Of a stretch of 64,000 nucleotides of DNA, positions 41,626 to 50,117 are shown piece by piece. Source of the DNA: Myxococcales bacterium (lineage in GTDB: Bacteria; Myxococcota_A; Polyangia; Nannocystales; Nannocystaceae); assembly GCA_020633335.1 (NCBI GenBank), contig JACKDU010000002.1:868001-932000 (forward strand), in the 5' to 3' direction. The translations under genes were made by a program, and so were the position numbers. The notes under the pieces are model-generated. The model worked only from the letters and a program-made list of their open reading frames with translations, did no database searches and was not told the DNA's origin. Positions within the stretch are counted from its first letter, which is position 1. Each line of letters begins with the position of its first letter.

Positions 41626-44214
41626 CTATCCCTCCGTCGAGGCGGTCGTCGACGGATCGCCAGGGCGCGCCGCGACCCGCCGCAGCTCGGCCTCCAGCCG
41701 CTTGACCGCGGTGATGTCCGAGAAGGTGATGACGACCCCCGCGAGCTGGCTCTCGATGTTCCGGTAGGGCTTGAGCTTCGCCCCGAACCAGCGTCCGTCG
41801 CTGGCCGCCACCTCCCGCTGGACCGGCGCCAGCGTCTCGAGGACCTGGCGGGCGTCGTCGACCAGCCCCTCGTAGTCGAGGATCGTCGTGATGTCGCCGA
41901 GCGGGCGGCCGACGTCGCTCGGGATCAGGCGGATCAGCTTGGTCACCTTGGCGGTGAAGGAGCGGATGTGGAGCGCCTCATCGAGGAAGACGGTGGCGAT
42001 CTCGGTGCTGTCGAGGAGGTTCTGCATGTCGTCGCTCGCCCGCGAGAGCTCGTCGACCTTCGCCTGGAGCTCGGCGTTGAGGGTCTGGAGCTCCTCATTC
42101 ATCGACTGCATCTCCTCGCGTGAGGTCGTCAGCTCCTCGTTGGTCGACTGGAGCTCCTCGTTCGCCGCCTGGAACTCCTCGTTGGTCGACATCATGTCCT
42201 CCTGCGAGGCCTGCATCTCCTCGCGCATGAGCTGGATCTCCCGGCGGAGGGCGTCGCACTCGTCGTGGGCGCGCTGGAGACCATCGACCGCCTCGGCCTC
42301 GCCAGCCGCGCTCGTCGGCGGCGGGACGCCCGGCGGCGGGGCGCTCGCGTCGACGAAGACGATCATCAAGGTCCCCTGGAGGGGCCCGGGCTCGTCGAGC
42401 GCCCGGACCGTGAGCTCGATCGCCCGCTCGCCCGCTTCGGTCTCGACGACGGCCCGGGCCTGGACCGCGGCGCTCCGCCTCCGCCGGACCTCGGCGATCG
42501 CCCGGCCGAGCGGGTGGAGGAGCCCGCGGCGGGCCATCGCCAGGACGTTCCAGTTCGCCTTGCCGGCCGCCGGCTCGAGGTAGCGGCCGGTGTTGCCGTT
42601 GCAGTAGACGATGTCGCCGGCGGAGGTGACCAGGACCGCCGCCGGCGCGAAGTTGCGGAGGAGGAACCTGTCCGCCTCGGCCTCGAGGCTCGCGGGCGAC
42701 GCCATCCCCCGCGGCACCTCGCCGCTCGTCGGGCTGACGAGCGGCGCGAAGGTGACGAAGCCGGGGCGGGCCGCGACCTCGATCCGGCGGTAGAGCTTGG
42801 CGCTCCCGCGGATCGGCGCGAAGAGCTCGGCGGCGCTGCCGATCGAGTCGGCGCTGCCGAGAAAGAGGATCCCGCCGGGGTTGAGACTGTAGTGAAAGAG
42901 CGAGAGGAGGGTCCGCTGGATCTCGGGCTTGAGGTAGATGAGGAGGTTGCGGCAGCTCACCAGATCGAGCTTGGTGAAGGGCGGGTCCATCACGACGTTC
43001 TGCGGGGCGAAGACCAGCATGTCGCGGAGCTCCTTGCGGACCCGGAAGCGGCCCTGCTCGCGGATGAAGAAGCGGCCGAGGCGCTCGGCTGAGACGTCGT
43101 CGGCGACGCTGGTCGCGTAGACGGCCTGGCGCGCGCGGGCGATCGCGTCGCGGTCGAGATCGGTGGCGAAGATCTGGAGGCGATGGGGCCCGCCGCCGCC
43201 GCTCAGCAGCTCCAGGAAGACGATCGCCAGGGAGTAGGCCTCCTCGCCGGTCGAGCAGCCAGGGACCCAGGCGCGGATCGTCGCGCCCGCCGGCCGCGCG
43301 GCCAGGAGCGCTGGCAGGGCGATCTCCTGCAAGCACCCCCAGGCGTCGGGATCGCGGAAGAAGCGGGTGACGCCGATCAGGAGCTCCCGAAAGAGGATCT
43401 CGATCTCGCCGGGGTTCTCGCGGAGGTAGCGGACGTACTCGCCGATCCGGTCGAGCTGGTGGATCCCCATCCGCCGCTGGATCCGCCGGTAGAGGGTGGT
43501 GTCCTTGTAGAGCGAGAAGTCGTGGCCGGTGTGCGCGTGGAGGAGCAGGACGATCGCATGCATCCCGCTCTGAATCGCCGGATCGAGGATCTCCGCCGGC
43601 TCGGCCGGACGGGGGGCGCGCTCGAAGTAGCCGACGATCTTCTCGGGGAGGACCTCGGCCACGGCGACGACGTCGACGAGGCCGGTGCTGAGCGCGCTCC
43701 GTGGCATCCCCTGGAAGCCGGCGCTCGCCGGCTCCTGGACGAGGACGAGCCCGCCCCGCTCCTTGATCGCCCGGAGCCCGGCGGTCCCGTCCGAGCCCAT
43801 CCCCGAGAGGATCACCGCGACCGCCTGCTCCTGGCGATCGCCGGCGAGGCTGCGGAGGAAGAGGTCGATCGGCAGGTGGAGCCCCGGCGCGCTCGTCGGC
43901 GGCGTCAGGTGGAGGACGCCGCCGCGGATCGTCAGGTCGTGGGTCGGCGGGATCACGTAGACCCGGCCGGGCTCGACCCGCGCCCCCTCCTCGGCCTCGC
44001 ACACCGGGAGCTCGGTCGCGCGCTGGAGGATCGGGACGAGCTGCGAAGGGTGGCTCGGATCGAGGTGCTGGATCACCACGAAGGCCACCCCGCACGCCGC
44101 CGGGACCGCCCGGAAGAACGCGGAGAGGGCCTCGAGGCCGCCAGCGGAGGCGCCTACGCCGACGATCGGGAAGTGAGCGGCCGCGGGCTGCGACGGGGTC
44201 TCGTTGCCTTCCAT
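41626..44214 (-). CDS. CheB-CheR fusion with coiled coil and PAS domain
   Basis: The 862-residue protein begins MEGNETPSQPAAAHFPIVGV. The CheB methylesterase domain has GVGASAGGLEAL, LDPSHPSQL and ILSGMGSDGTAGLRAI. The CheR methyltransferase domain has FFRDPDAW, VPGCSTGEEAYSLAI and CRNLLIYL. A PAS-like segment, a long coiled coil of repeated MQASQEDMMSTNEEFQAAN-type heptads (about 640-740) and a last PAS domain (LLDSTEIATVFLDEALHIRS) follow. Proteins of this class often end with a histidine kinase; here the chain stops after PAS. The ATG at 44214 opens the CheB domain and is preferred to an upstream in-frame start. It may modify chemoreceptors or act as a non-chemotactic sensor; no che cluster is visible. 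Confidence 0.93.
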   Translation of the reverse strand: MEGNETPSQPAAAHFPIVGVGASAGGLEALSAFFRAVPAACGVAFVVIQHLDPSHPSQLVPILQRATELPVCEAEEGARVEPGRVYVIPPTHDLTIRGGVLHLTPPTSAPGLHLPIDLFLRSLAGDRQEQAVAVILSGMGSDGTAGLRAIKERGGLVLVQEPASAGFQGMPRSALSTGLVDVVAVAEVLPEKIVGYFERAPRPAEPAEILDPAIQSGMHAIVLLLHAHTGHDFSLYKDTTLYRRIQRRMGIHQLDRIGEYVRYLRENPGEIEILFRELLIGVTRFFRDPDAWGCLQEIALPALLAARPAGATIRAWVPGCSTGEEAYSLAIVFLELLSGGGGPHRLQIFATDLDRDAIARARQAVYATSVADDVSAERLGRFFIREQGRFRVRKELRDMLVFAPQNVVMDPPFTKLDLVSCRNLLIYLKPEIQRTLLSLFHYSLNPGGILFLGSADSIGSAAELFAPIRGSAKLYRRIEVAARPGFVTFAPLVSPTSGEVPRGMASPASLEAEADRFLLRNFAPAAVLVTSAGDIVYCNGNTGRYLEPAAGKANWNVLAMARRGLLHPLGRAIAEVRRRRSAAVQARAVVETEAGERAIELTVRALDEPGPLQGTLMIVFVDASAPPPGVPPPTSAAGEAEAVDGLQRAHDECDALRREIQLMREEMQASQEDMMSTNEEFQAANEELQSTNEELTTSREEMQSMNEELQTLNAELQAKVDELSRASDDMQNLLDSTEIATVFLDEALHIRSFTAKVTKLIRLIPSDVGRPLGDITTILDYEGLVDDARQVLETLAPVQREVAASDGRWFGAKLKPYRNIESQLAGVVITFSDITAVKRLEAELRRVAARPGDPSTTASTEG

Positions 44215-44228
44215 AGTCGGGCGCCAGC

Positions 44229-45176
44229 CTACGCCCAACGCCCGGCGCCTGGGGCGAAAACGACCGCTCGCTCGCTGCGAAGCGTCCGCCGCAGCCCCTC
44301 CCTCGCCCCGGCGAGCACCTCGGCGCGCTCGCTCGCCGCGCTCGCGGCCGCGAGCGCGAGGCACGAGAAGGCCGCCCAGCGCCGCGCCGCCGCCAGGATC
44401 GCCGGCTCGACCGCACCGTACGCGGCGAGGAAGCCCGGGCGCTGGTCAGGCGTGAGCCCGTACCAGTAGACCGCGAGGTCGCCGACCGGCGGCGCGAGGC
44501 AGGCGTCGCCCCAGTCGATCACGCCGACCGGCCGACGCCCTCCGTCGACCAGGACATGACGCATGTGGAGATCGCCGTGGACGAGGACCTCGGGCCCGTC
44601 CGTCGGGCCGCCCTCGCTCTCGTCGAGGAGGCGGAGGAGGGCCGCGCGCGGGGGATCGACGCCGGCGTCGACGGCCCGCCGGGTCCACTCGAGGACCCGC
44701 CCGGCGAGGGCCGCGGGATCGGCCCGCCGGAGCGGATCGCGGGGCGTCCCCGGCGGCGCCGCGGCGGCCCGCGCGGGTCGATGGAGCTCGGCGAGCGCCC
44801 GCGCGAGCGCCTCGGGATCGGCGAGCGATTCACCGCGTCCGAGGAGCTCGGCGAGCGCCTCGCCCTCGACCGGGCGGTAGGCGATCCAGGGCCCCGGGAG
44901 GCCGGGCTCGGGCTCGCCGAGCGCGAGCGGTCGCGGGGCGGCGAGCGGCAGATCGCCGAGGGTCGGCAGGAGCCGCTGCTCGCGGCGCACCAGCGGATCG
45001 GCGAGGGCTCGAACCGCCACCCGGAGGTAGACGCCGTCGACCTCGAGGACGAGGTTGTCCCAGCCCGCGTCGACCCTGCGGACGCGCCGCGGATCGACGT
45101 CGAGGTGACGGCCGAGCGCGACCGCGGCTGCCGCGGGATCGACCGCCCGCTCGGGTCGCCAGGGCTCGTCGCTCAT
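44229..45176 (-). CDS. Aminoglycoside-phosphotransferase-fold (APH) kinase
   Basis: The 315-residue protein has the APH/choline-kinase catalytic motif VLVHGDLHMRHVLV (about residue 199) and the metal site GVIDWGDACLAPPVGDLAVY. Such proteins phosphorylate small molecules such as aminoglycosides, choline, homoserine or hydroxylated metabolites, and the substrate cannot be named here. It ends 15 bp before the start of the CheB-CheR gene on the same strand, so they may share a transcript by chance. The start is the ATG at 45176. Confidence 0.88.
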   Translation of the reverse strand: MSDEPWRPERAVDPAAAAVALGRHLDVDPRRVRRVDAGWDNLVLEVDGVYLRVAVRALADPLVRREQRLLPTLGDLPLAAPRPLALGEPEPGLPGPWIAYRPVEGEALAELLGRGESLADPEALARALAELHRPARAAAAPPGTPRDPLRRADPAALAGRVLEWTRRAVDAGVDPPRAALLRLLDESEGGPTDGPEVLVHGDLHMRHVLVDGGRRPVGVIDWGDACLAPPVGDLAVYWYGLTPDQRPGFLAAYGAVEPAILAAARRWAAFSCLALAAASAASERAEVLAGAREGLRRTLRSERAVVFAPGAGRWA

Positions 45177-45222
45177 CCGCGGAGGATACGCGAGGCAGGC
45201 GGCCAGCGAGTATCCTCCCGCC

Positions 45223-45720
45223 GTGCTCAGCTACCTCGTCCGCACGATCCCGGTCATCGTCCGCGCCACCCGCAACCGCGACGGCCGCCTCGTCTCGCGG
45301 CTCGAGCGGCGGGTCCGCTTCGGCGAGATCGATCCAAACCTGCACATGAACCAGGCCGTCTACGCGAGGGTCGCCGAGTACGGCCGCACCGACTGGGTGA
45401 TCCGCTCGCAGGCCTGGCAGCGCTGGCGGAGCGAGGGCATCAAGCCGGTCGTCGCCGAGCAGCACATCGTCTACCGCCGCGAGCTCCGGGCGGGGACCCG
45501 CTACCTCGTCGACACCCGGGCGACCGCGGTCGACGGCCGCCTCCTGCGGGTCGAGAGCGTCCTCCTCGTCGGCGATCGGGTCCACGCCCGCGACGACACC
45601 AAGCTGATCTTCATCGGCCGCGACGGGGTGCTCGCCGCCGACGCGGTCCAGGCCTGCTGCGCGGGCCTCCTGAGCGAGCCGCTGGCGATCGAGGCGTGGC
45701 AGGTCGTCGGCGCGGCATGA
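45223..45720 (+). CDS. Acyl-CoA thioesterase-like protein (hotdog fold)
   Basis: The 165-residue protein has the hotdog thioesterase pattern RRVRFGEIDPNLHMNQAVYA (about 30-49) with the catalytic-type aspartate and HMN motif, and QHIVYRRELRAGTRYLVDT. Length and motif fit the 4HBT/THEM6-like group, which hydrolyses acyl-CoA thioesters. It begins with GTG at 45223, divergent from the APH gene by 46 bp. Confidence 0.88.
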   Translation: MLSYLVRTIPVIVRATRNRDGRLVSRLERRVRFGEIDPNLHMNQAVYARVAEYGRTDWVIRSQAWQRWRSEGIKPVVAEQHIVYRRELRAGTRYLVDTRATAVDGRLLRVESVLLVGDRVHARDDTKLIFIGRDGVLAADAVQACCAGLLSEPLAIEAWQVVGAA

Positions 45721-45817
45721 CGCGATCGAGCGGCCCCGCGCGGCGCTCGACCCAATTTGCGGGCAAGGGCGCGCGCATCCGCCCGCATCTGCTCCGGAGG
45801 TCGTCTAGGATGACCCA

Positions 45818-46222
45818 ATGCCCTACGTCGATCTCCCCGACCTCCCCGGCGTGTTCCCTGCGGACTCGCTCTTCGACGGCCCCTACGCCAAGAGCACGGC
45901 CCTGCCCCTCGGGAGCTGGCGGGCGATGGCCAACGGCCGGGTCTACACCCTCGAGATCACGGCCCAGGCCGGCGCTGACGTCACCGCGACCATGAGCAGC
46001 GGGACGATCCGCGACGCCCGCTGGGATCCCGCGACCCTCCACTTCACCTTCACCCGGGTGATCCCAAACGTCATCGAGCAGGCGTTCTCCGCCTACCTCT
46101 TCCACTTCGACGAGGCCGACCCGCTCTGGCGGATGGCCGGGACCTTCCAGACCGTGAAGAACCTGAGCCAGCACAGCGTGCCGATGATCCCGAGCGGCTG
46201 GTACGCGACGCTCCATCGCTAG
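45818..46222 (+). CDS. Conserved-looking protein of unknown function
   Basis: The 134-residue soluble protein begins MPYVDLPDLPGVFPADSLFD. It has a balanced composition and strand-like segments (RVYTLEITAQAGADVTATMS, LHFTFTRVIPNVIEQAFSAY). No family or motif was recognised. ATG at 45818 follows the thioesterase gene by 97 bp on the same strand. Codon use is as in neighbours, which supports a real gene. Confidence 0.65.
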   Translation: MPYVDLPDLPGVFPADSLFDGPYAKSTALPLGSWRAMANGRVYTLEITAQAGADVTATMSSGTIRDARWDPATLHFTFTRVIPNVIEQAFSAYLFHFDEADPLWRMAGTFQTVKNLSQHSVPMIPSGWYATLHR

Positions 46223-46228
46223 CGCCGC

Positions 46229-47179
46229 TCACGGGTCGATGCGGAAGCGGGTGCGTCCCGCGAGGTGGTCGCCGCGGCGAAAGCCACGGATCCGGTAGAC
46301 CGAGCGCACCTTCGGATCGGCGAGGAGCTCCTGGAAGTGAGCGCCGTCCTGGACGATGTACTCGAAGCCCGCGGGCCGACCCGGCAGGGTCCGGAGGGCG
46401 AGGCCGCCGGCGGCGAAGGGCAGCGCGCCGACGTTGTCGCGGAAGTCCTGCCCGTAGAGGAAGTACTGCTCGATGTTCGAGAGGTAGAGGAGGCCGACCT
46501 CCTGCCCGTGCTCCCGCAGGCGCTCCCCCAGGAGGCGGACGACCCCGCCGCGTGTGAAGTCGCCGCGGAGCGCGATGACCTTGCCGGCGAGGACCAGCGC
46601 TCGGGTGCGCTGGTAGAGCGCGTCGTCATCGAGGAGCCAGGGGACGCCGGCCGCGGCCATGCGCTTGCCGAGGTCGGCGAGGTGGCGGGCGATCTTCGGC
46701 TGCGCCTCGGCGAAGAGCTCGCGGAGCGCGGCCGCGTCGTCGTCGCCGGCGGCGATCGCTGCGAGGAGCGCGTCGGCCTCGGCCGTCCCGGCCGCGCTCC
46801 AGAGGCGCAGGAAGTCCGCCGGCGCGGCCGCCTCGGCGAAGAAGGCGGCGTAGATCCGGTGGAGCTCCGGGATCGCCGGATCGAGGTCGACGAGGATCAG
46901 CGCGCTGGCGTCGGCCCAGGCCGCGAGGACGTAGCCCGGATCGGCCCCGACCGCGACGAGCACCCCGCCCCGATCACGGACGTCCGCCTCGATGAGGCCG
47001 AGGTCGCGCTCGTTCGAGGCGAGGTAGTGCTGATCGTTGGTGAGCCCGGCCGTCTGCTCATCGACCGTCGCGCCCTCCATCGCGCTGACGAAGCGCTCGA
47101 TCCCGGAGGACGGCGCGGGCGCGAGCGAGGCGAGGGCGAGGCCGAGACCAAGACCGAGGGCGAGCGGGAGGTTGAGCAC
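46229..47179 (-). CDS. Exported protein with methyltransferase-like fold
   Basis: The 316-residue protein begins with a hydrophobic signal-like helix (LPLALGLGLGLALASLAP). The segment GGVLVAVGADPGYVLAAWAD followed by LILVDLDP resembles the SAM-binding strand and acidic residue of a Rossmann methyltransferase. Later motifs are GDFTRGGVVRLL and LYLSNIEQYFLYGQDFRDNV, seen in a family of exported or lipoprotein-like proteins. No substrate can be named. The start is GTG at 47179. It is convergent with the gene at 45818-46222. Confidence 0.72.
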   Translation of the reverse strand: MLNLPLALGLGLGLALASLAPAPSSGIERFVSAMEGATVDEQTAGLTNDQHYLASNERDLGLIEADVRDRGGVLVAVGADPGYVLAAWADASALILVDLDPAIPELHRIYAAFFAEAAAPADFLRLWSAAGTAEADALLAAIAAGDDDAAALRELFAEAQPKIARHLADLGKRMAAAGVPWLLDDDALYQRTRALVLAGKVIALRGDFTRGGVVRLLGERLREHGQEVGLLYLSNIEQYFLYGQDFRDNVGALPFAAGGLALRTLPGRPAGFEYIVQDGAHFQELLADPKVRSVYRIRGFRRGDHLAGRTRFRIDP

Positions 47180-47276
47180 CTCGAGGAGACGCCCGACGTT
47201 GGGGCAGAGATTCCCGCCCCTCGGGCGACCCCTCGCCGCGCGCCGCCGACGGGGCCCCCGTTCTACACTCGGACCG

Positions 47277-48128
47277 ATGAAGACGAAGCCTCACCCCGGC
47301 GCCGGTGTCGAGATCTGGGACGTCGATCTCCGGAGGGTCGACGACGCGACCTTCGCGGCGATCCGCGCGCTCTTCGTCGAGCACGGCCTGGTCTTCTTCC
47401 GCGATCAGGAGCTCCGCGAGGAGGACCACATCGCCTTCGCCGCGCGCTTCGGCGCGATCAACGTCAACCGCTTCTTTCCCCGGCACCCGGAGCACCCGGA
47501 GATCGCCGTGGTCTCGAAGCGGCCCGAGCAGCGGATCAACGTCGGCGGCGGATGGCACACCGATCACTCGTACGACACCGAGCCAGCGCTCGGGTCGATC
47601 CTTGTCGCCCGGGAGCTCCCCCGACGCGGCGGCGACACGTGGTTCGTCAGCATGTACGACGCCTTCGAGCGCCTCCCCGAGCGGGTGAAGGAGAGGCTCC
47701 GCCGGATGCGAGCGGTCCACTCCGCGAAGCACATCTTCGGCTCGCGCACCACGCGCATTCGCCGCTTCCTCGGCGCGGGAGAGCTGGCACACAACCCCGA
47801 GCTCGCTGACGCGCTCGACGACGTGATCCACCCCGTCGTCATCAAGCACCCGCTCTCGGGCCGCGAGGCGCTCTACATCAACCCGTCGTTCACCCTCCGC
47901 TTCGCGGGGCGGAGCATCGTGACGTCGCTCCCACTCCTCGCCTATCTCTACCTCCACGCGACGCGGCCGGCGAAGGTCGCGAGGTTCACGTGGAGGCCCG
48001 GCTCGGTCGCCCTCTGGGACAACCGCGCGACCTGGCACTACGCGCGCAACGACTACCCGGGCGAGGCGCGCGTCATGCACCGCGTCACGATCGCCGGCTG
48101 CGCGCTGCGGGGCTCCGCGCCGAACTGA
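47277..48128 (+). CDS. TauD/TfdA-family Fe(II)/2-oxoglutarate dioxygenase
   Basis: The 283-residue enzyme has the iron ligands in GGGWHTDHSYDTEP (H94, D96) and the distal histidine and arginine in RATWHYARNDYPGEARVMHR. LFVEHGLVFFRDQEL is the usual N-terminal TauD motif. It hydroxylates a small substrate with 2-oxoglutarate and O2; the substrate (taurine, an alkylsulfate or another) is not decided by the sequence. ATG at 47277 starts 98 bp from the divergent exported-protein gene. Confidence 0.92.
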   Translation: MKTKPHPGAGVEIWDVDLRRVDDATFAAIRALFVEHGLVFFRDQELREEDHIAFAARFGAINVNRFFPRHPEHPEIAVVSKRPEQRINVGGGWHTDHSYDTEPALGSILVARELPRRGGDTWFVSMYDAFERLPERVKERLRRMRAVHSAKHIFGSRTTRIRRFLGAGELAHNPELADALDDVIHPVVIKHPLSGREALYINPSFTLRFAGRSIVTSLPLLAYLYLHATRPAKVARFTWRPGSVALWDNRATWHYARNDYPGEARVMHRVTIAGCALRGSAPN

Positions 48129-48259
48129 CGCGCGCCAGCCACGTCCCCCGCGCCGGCTCCGCGGCCTCGAAGCGCCCGGCAAGCGCGGCCTCACCGCCGC
48201 GCCACCGGCCCGCCGGGCACGTAGAGACGCGCGCGCGGATGCGCTATCGTCCCCGATCC

Positions 48260-49510
48260 ATGGCCTACGTCGTCCCCGCTCGCCCTCACGCGCTCCGCCT
48301 CGGCGCCGCCGCGCTCCTCCTCCTCGCCTCGGCCTGCGCCGGCGACGACAGCAGCCGCGACACCGCGACCGTCGGCGACACCGCGACCCAGGCGAGCGGC
48401 ACGACCACCGGCGGTGGCGGCGAGACCGACGGCTCGAGCGGCGGCAGCGAGGGCTCGAGCGGCGGCAGCGCGACCGCGAGCGGGGGCACGACCACGGGCG
48501 ACGCGACCACGTCGGGCACCACCGGCGACACCAGCGACACCACCGGCGACACCTCCGACACCACCGGCGACACCGGCGGCTTCCCGGGGGCGCTCTGCGA
48601 GCCGATCCCCGACTGCGAGGCGGTCCCGGTGCCGACCCTCAACAACCAGCCGCCGCCCGACGACGACAACCACCGCGGCCGCGACATGTTCTACGTCACA
48701 GGCGAGGATCAGTGGGTGCTCGCCAAGTTCGCCGACGGCGGGATCCTCGACCTCGACTACCACGGCTACACCGTGCGGATCTTCCTCCTCCGCGGCTGCC
48801 AGGGCGAGTGGGAGGAGCTCGGCACCGCGATCACCTCGGACGACGGCCAGAACCCGACGGTCGAGGGCGTCGAGGACACCGGCGGCCGGATCTACTTCAA
48901 GATCCCCGAGGACAAGAAGCTCGCCCCCGGTCGCCACAAGATCCACATGATCGTCGAGGACGACAACAGCGTCGCCGACCAGTACATCGACGTCGTCCCC
49001 AAGGGCGCGCCGATCTTCGTCAGCGACGTCGACGGCACCCTGACGACCTCGGAGAACGAGGAGTTCTACGACCTCCTCCTCGGGACGATCCCCGACGCCA
49101 ACGCCTTCGCCGCCCAGGCCTTCACCCTCCTGCGCTCGAAGGGCTACTGGCCGATGTACATGACCGCCCGCCCCGAGTTCCTCTACAAGCGGACCCGCGA
49201 ATTCGTGGTCAAGCACGGCTTCCCCCACGGGATCATCCACACCACCCTCTCGAAGAGCGGCGCCCTCAACGGCGAGGCGGCGATCTACAAGAGCGGCGAG
49301 CTGGCGATGCTCGCGGCCAAGGGCCTCAAGCCGGTCTACGCCTTCGGCAACCGCGAGAGCGACGCCGAGGCCTACGACAACGCCGACGTCCAGCCCCTCG
49401 AGAACCGGATCTTCTTCCAGTTCGTCGACGCGGTCTACGGCGGCCGGACGATCAACTCCTACGGCGAGCTCCTCGACGAGTTCGACGCGCTCCCCGACCT
49501 CTGCCCCTGA
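48260..49510 (+). CDS. Lipin-like (LNS2) phosphatase-fold lipoprotein
   Basis: The 416-residue lipoprotein has a lipobox (LLLLASAC) and a Thr/Ser/Gly linker (about 30-105). A beta-rich middle part precedes an HAD-fold LNS2 domain: SDVDGTLTTSENEEF (catalytic DVDGT about 256-260), then GYWPMYMTARPEF, LKPVYAFGNRESDAEAYDNA and NRIFFQFVDA. LNS2 domains occur in lipins, where they act as phosphatidate phosphatases; outside eukaryotes their role is unclear. The location at the outer surface or periplasm is striking for a lipid phosphatase-like protein. ATG at 48260 begins the signal; ATG at 48239 is an alternative. A short gene follows 2 bp after its stop. Confidence 0.88.
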   Translation: MAYVVPARPHALRLGAAALLLLASACAGDDSSRDTATVGDTATQASGTTTGGGGETDGSSGGSEGSSGGSATASGGTTTGDATTSGTTGDTSDTTGDTSDTTGDTGGFPGALCEPIPDCEAVPVPTLNNQPPPDDDNHRGRDMFYVTGEDQWVLAKFADGGILDLDYHGYTVRIFLLRGCQGEWEELGTAITSDDGQNPTVEGVEDTGGRIYFKIPEDKKLAPGRHKIHMIVEDDNSVADQYIDVVPKGAPIFVSDVDGTLTTSENEEFYDLLLGTIPDANAFAAQAFTLLRSKGYWPMYMTARPEFLYKRTREFVVKHGFPHGIIHTTLSKSGALNGEAAIYKSGELAMLAAKGLKPVYAFGNRESDAEAYDNADVQPLENRIFFQFVDAVYGGRTINSYGELLDEFDALPDLCP

Positions 49511-49512
49511 CG

Positions 49513-50040
49513 ATGAAGCCCGCGCTCCTCCTCCCCCTCGCCCTCGCCTCCCTCGGCCTCGCCGGCCTGGCGATCTACGCGGTCCAGAACCGCGAGCCCG
49601 TCCGCCCGCGGGCCCAGGCGAGCGCCGACACAAAGCCCGCGCCCCGGGCCGCCGAGGAGTCGCCGCTCGCCCGGATGATCCGCGCCGGCCAGACGCCGAC
49701 GATCGACCCCCGCCCGGCGAGCGACGACGACCCGCCCGCGGACGCGCCCGCCAGCCTCAAGGAGGTCCCGAGCCGCAACGACGCGCTGAGCACCTTCGAG
49801 GCCCTCCTCGGCCAGCTCGAGGAGATCGACGACCCGAAGGAGCTCGGCGCCAAGCGCCGCGAGGAGCTCTACAACGGGATCACCGGCTCCTTCACCGTCC
49901 TCTCGGCCCAGCTCGGCCCGGGCGATCGCCAGCTCCTCGAGGACTCCTACGCCCGGATGATGTCGAACTTCGAGCGCCTCAAGATCAAGCGGCCCGCCCC
50001 GGCGCCGGTCCGCGAGGCCGAGCCCTACGTCGCCCACTGA
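49513..50040 (+). CDS. Small membrane-anchored or exported protein
   Basis: The 175-residue protein has an N-terminal hydrophobic helix (LLLPLALASLGLAGLAIYAV), an Ala/Pro/Asp-rich linker, and a helical end (LSTFEALLGQLEEIDDPKEL, EELYNGITGSFTVLSAQL). ATG at 49513 starts 2 bp after the stop of the lipin-like lipoprotein gene, so the two are likely cotranscribed. No family was recognised. Confidence 0.75.
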   Translation: MKPALLLPLALASLGLAGLAIYAVQNREPVRPRAQASADTKPAPRAAEESPLARMIRAGQTPTIDPRPASDDDPPADAPASLKEVPSRNDALSTFEALLGQLEEIDDPKELGAKRREELYNGITGSFTVLSAQLGPGDRQLLEDSYARMMSNFERLKIKRPAPAPVREAEPYVAH

Positions 50041-50117
50041 GCGCCCACTGAATTGCGCAGAGCGCCGACCCGTCGCCCGGGCCGGCGCTCCGCCGCGCAT
50101 GCGCGTCGAGGGGCGGC

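Noticed and set aside
44229..45176. Aminoglycoside resistance gene
   Set aside because: The APH fold covers many small-molecule kinases and nothing in the sequence points to an antibiotic substrate.
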